Below are positions 5,493 through 6,714 of a stretch of 6,714 bases of DNA, one piece after another. Both the position numbers and the translations under genes were made by a program. How positions within the stretch are numbered: position 1 is the stretch's first letter; the number at the start of each line of letters is the position of its first letter. The stretch comes from an uncultured Pseudomonadota bacterium (GTDB lineage Bacteria; Pseudomonadota; Gammaproteobacteria; Burkholderiales; SG8-41), in contig CAMPGR010000169.1 in NCBI GenBank assembly GCA_946885605.1, positions 1 to 6,714 of the forward strand, read 5' to 3'. The notes beneath the pieces are model-generated. The model had not been told where the DNA came from. It searched no databases and saw only the letters and a list, made by a program, of their open reading frames with translations.

Positions 5493-6534
5493 AGCAGCTA
5501 CTTCAAGGAAGTCTTCCTCGACAGCGACACCAAGGTCGCCTGCATCAGCGGTTCCTATTCGGTGGACGAGAAGTACTCGTTCCTCACCAACGAGATGAAA
5601 TTCGAAGCGCGCGAGAAGGTGAACAAGGAGGCAGGCGCCAAACGCATGCTCTCGCACGCGATCGTGATACCCGGCCGCGACGGCTGGCTGGAGAAGGCGG
5701 AGGAAGAGCAGGCGAAGTTGAAGCCCGATTCGTGGAAGGGCTACACCATCGGCGACAACACGAACAAGCATCTTTCCAAGTGGCCGTGGCGGCTCGATGA
5801 CGAGAAGATCACCTATCCCTTCTACGAGAAGCTCGTGAAGTGGAGCAAGACGAATCCGACGCTGCGCAACGTGTGCATCCACAAGGGTCTGTTCCCGCCC
5901 GAGATCGAGAAGAAGTTTCCGCATCTGCTCGAGTACTCGGACGTGCGCGACGTGGGCAAGGCGGCGAAGGACTGGCCGCAGCTCAACTTCATCATCTATC
6001 ACTCGGGCTGGCGCTGGACCGGCCCAACGCGCCGAAATCGGCGTGGGCGCACTTCGAGGAGACCGGCCGCATTGAATGGATCACCGACTTGGCCGAGATC
6101 CCCGGGAAGTACGGCGTCACGAACGTGTACGGCGACCTGGGGCAACTCTTCGCCTGGACGACCACTGCCAACCTGCTCCTCGGAGCGGCGGTCATGGGCA
6201 CGCTCGTCAAGGGACTCGGCGCCGATCACGTGGTATGGGGAACCGACGCGGGGTGTGGACCGGCTCGCCTCAGTGGCAGATCGGAGGCGCTGCGCCGTCT
6301 CGAAATCCCCGAGGACATGCAGAAGAAATACGGCTACAAGCCCCTCGGCCCGGCAGACGGCTCCGTGAAGAATGCGAACTTCGGCGGCAACAACGCGCGG
6401 CTCTATCACTTCAAGCCGAAGATGCAGCCGCGGTGGCGACCGACCGGATCGGTCAGATCAAGGAGACTTACGACCGCTACGGCGGCGATCGCAGCAACCT
6501 GTATTTCGGTTACGTCCACAAGCCGGCCGCGTGA
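5466..6534 (+). pseudogene. 5'-truncated, frameshifted amidohydrolase-family (amidohydrolase_2-like) gene remnant
   Basis: This is the C-terminal part of a TIM-barrel metal-dependent hydrolase; no substrate can be named. Family blocks recur in order but in changing frames. Frame one (to about 6016) has FLDSDTKVACISG, FLTNEMKFEAREKVNKEAG, KGYTIGDNTNKHLSKWPWRL, VCIHKGLFPPEIEKKFPHLL and LNFIIYHSGWRW. Frame two continues DRPNAPKSAWAHFEETGRIEW, LAEIPGKYGVTNVYGDLGQLF and ADHVVWGTDA. Another frame then supplies VWTGSPQWQI, frame two returns with EALRRLEIPEDMQKKYGY, and a last switch near 6420 gives AAAVATDRIGQIKETYDRYGG to a TGA at 6532-6534. The switches fit -1 G near 6016, +2 G in the run 6250-6253, +1 G at 6283-6284 and -1 G near 6420. 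Candidate metal residues remain (His at 6000-6002, Asp at 6245-6247), but the N-terminal HxH strand of the family is absent. The frame is open upstream only to a stop at 5424 with no ATG or GTG before 5562. The left edge is approximate. It is almost certainly nonfunctional unless the indels are sequencing errors, and even then it lacks its N-terminus. Confidence 0.8.
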
Positions 6535-6623
6535 TGGTCGGAAGGCGGCGCGCCGGCGAACCCCTGCGCGCCTTTCCCGCAATGCGTCACCTGCATCGCG
6601 AGGCAGCGCATGCGGCGGGCAGG

Positions 6624-6629
6624 TATAAT
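6624..6629 (+). promoter_or_regulatory. Consensus -10 element for the tRNA-Thr gene
   Basis: TATAAT is a perfect -10 consensus, placed so that transcription would begin around 6635-6637, only a few bases before the tRNA 5' end at 6640. No good -35 lies 16-18 bases upstream; GAGGCA at 6600-6605 matches three of six at an 18-base spacing. The short leader is normal for a bacterial tRNA. Confidence 0.55.
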
Positions 6630-6639
6630 CGGCCTTCGG

Positions 6640-6714
6640 GCCGGCATAGCTCAGTTGGTAGAGCAACCGCCTTGTAAGCGGTAGGTCGTCTGTTCGAGTC
6701 AGACTGTCGGCACC
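6640..6714 (+). tRNA. thrT: tRNA-Thr, anticodon UGU (3' end cut by one base)
   Basis: The full cloverleaf can be drawn. The acceptor stem 6640-6646 pairs with 6705-6711, with one G-U (6644-6707). The D stem GCTC/GAGC is 6649-6652 with 6661-6664. The anticodon stem 6666-6670 pairs with 6678-6682, and the loop CTTGTAA places the anticodon TGT at 6673-6675, reading ACA and other ACN threonine codons. The T stem 6688-6692 pairs with 6700-6704 around the loop TTCGAGT. The discriminator is A6712, and the encoded CCA begins at 6713; its final A lies just outside the window. The gene symbol follows the usual naming for this isoacceptor and is not certain for this organism. Confidence 0.95.

Noticed and set aside
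5840..6628. Separate plus-strand gene starting at 5840
   Set aside because: Its first part is out-of-frame noise and only 6017 onward matches the amidohydrolase family; it is a fragment of the pseudogene picked up after the first frameshift.
6631..6642. GGCC-TTCG-GGCC hairpin with a UUCG tetraloop overlapping the tRNA 5' end
   Set aside because: With the TATAAT at 6624-6629, transcription should start around 6635-6637, so the left arm would not be in the transcript. It also competes with acceptor-stem bases; coincidence is more likely.
5432..6714. CRISPR array, insertion sequence or attachment-site duplication around the remnant and tRNA
   Set aside because: I found no regular repeats, no terminal inverted repeats, no transposase fragments and no second copy of the tRNA 3' end in the window.

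Overview
The window reads as a chromosomal segment from a GC-rich (roughly 60% or more) betaproteobacterium. Three things support this. The gene order is a DegQ/DegS-type protease, divergent petABC, then sspA and sspB, which is a familiar betaproteobacterial arrangement. The cytochrome b has the PVWY Qo motif I associate with beta/gamma lineages. The SspA is of the CPFSQRC type and looks much closer to betaproteobacterial homologues than to the E. coli one. Genus cannot be fixed from the sequence alone.

Layout, left to right. A membrane-anchored trypsin-like protease with one PDZ domain runs on the minus strand (15-1169). A 326-base divergent intergenic region (1170-1495) follows; it carries a perfect 16-base GC palindrome and a probable promoter for the rightward genes. 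The complete cytochrome bc1 complex is next: petA (Rieske protein, 1496-2089), petB (cytochrome b, 2092-3486) and petC (cytochrome c1, 3498-4250). They are separated by 2 and 11 bases and are clearly one operon. A 100-base spacer with GC-rich inverted repeats leads to sspA (4351-4950), and sspB (5024-5431) follows with a promoter-like -10 of its own. Beyond a possible terminator after sspB lies the 3' portion of an amidohydrolase-family gene (about 5466-6534). It has no N-terminus and is broken by four small indels, so I call it a pseudogene. The window ends in a tRNA-Thr(UGU) with its own consensus -10; the final A of its CCA falls just outside.

How the genes work together. PetA, PetB and PetC form the quinol:cytochrome c oxidoreductase of the inner membrane. 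The protease is predicted to face the periplasm, where the Rieske head and c1 domain also sit, so envelope quality control is a reasonable but unproven theme. SspA binds RNA polymerase under stress, and SspB delivers ssrA-tagged and other substrates to ClpXP. The window is therefore mostly housekeeping energy metabolism and stress proteostasis. I see no sign of an unknown defence system, mobile element or CRISPR array. The points most worth a second look are the eroded amidohydrolase remnant with its G-run indels, and the structural variants in cytochrome b: PVWY, b6-like heme-ligand spacing, and two extra hydrophobic segments after the Qo loop.
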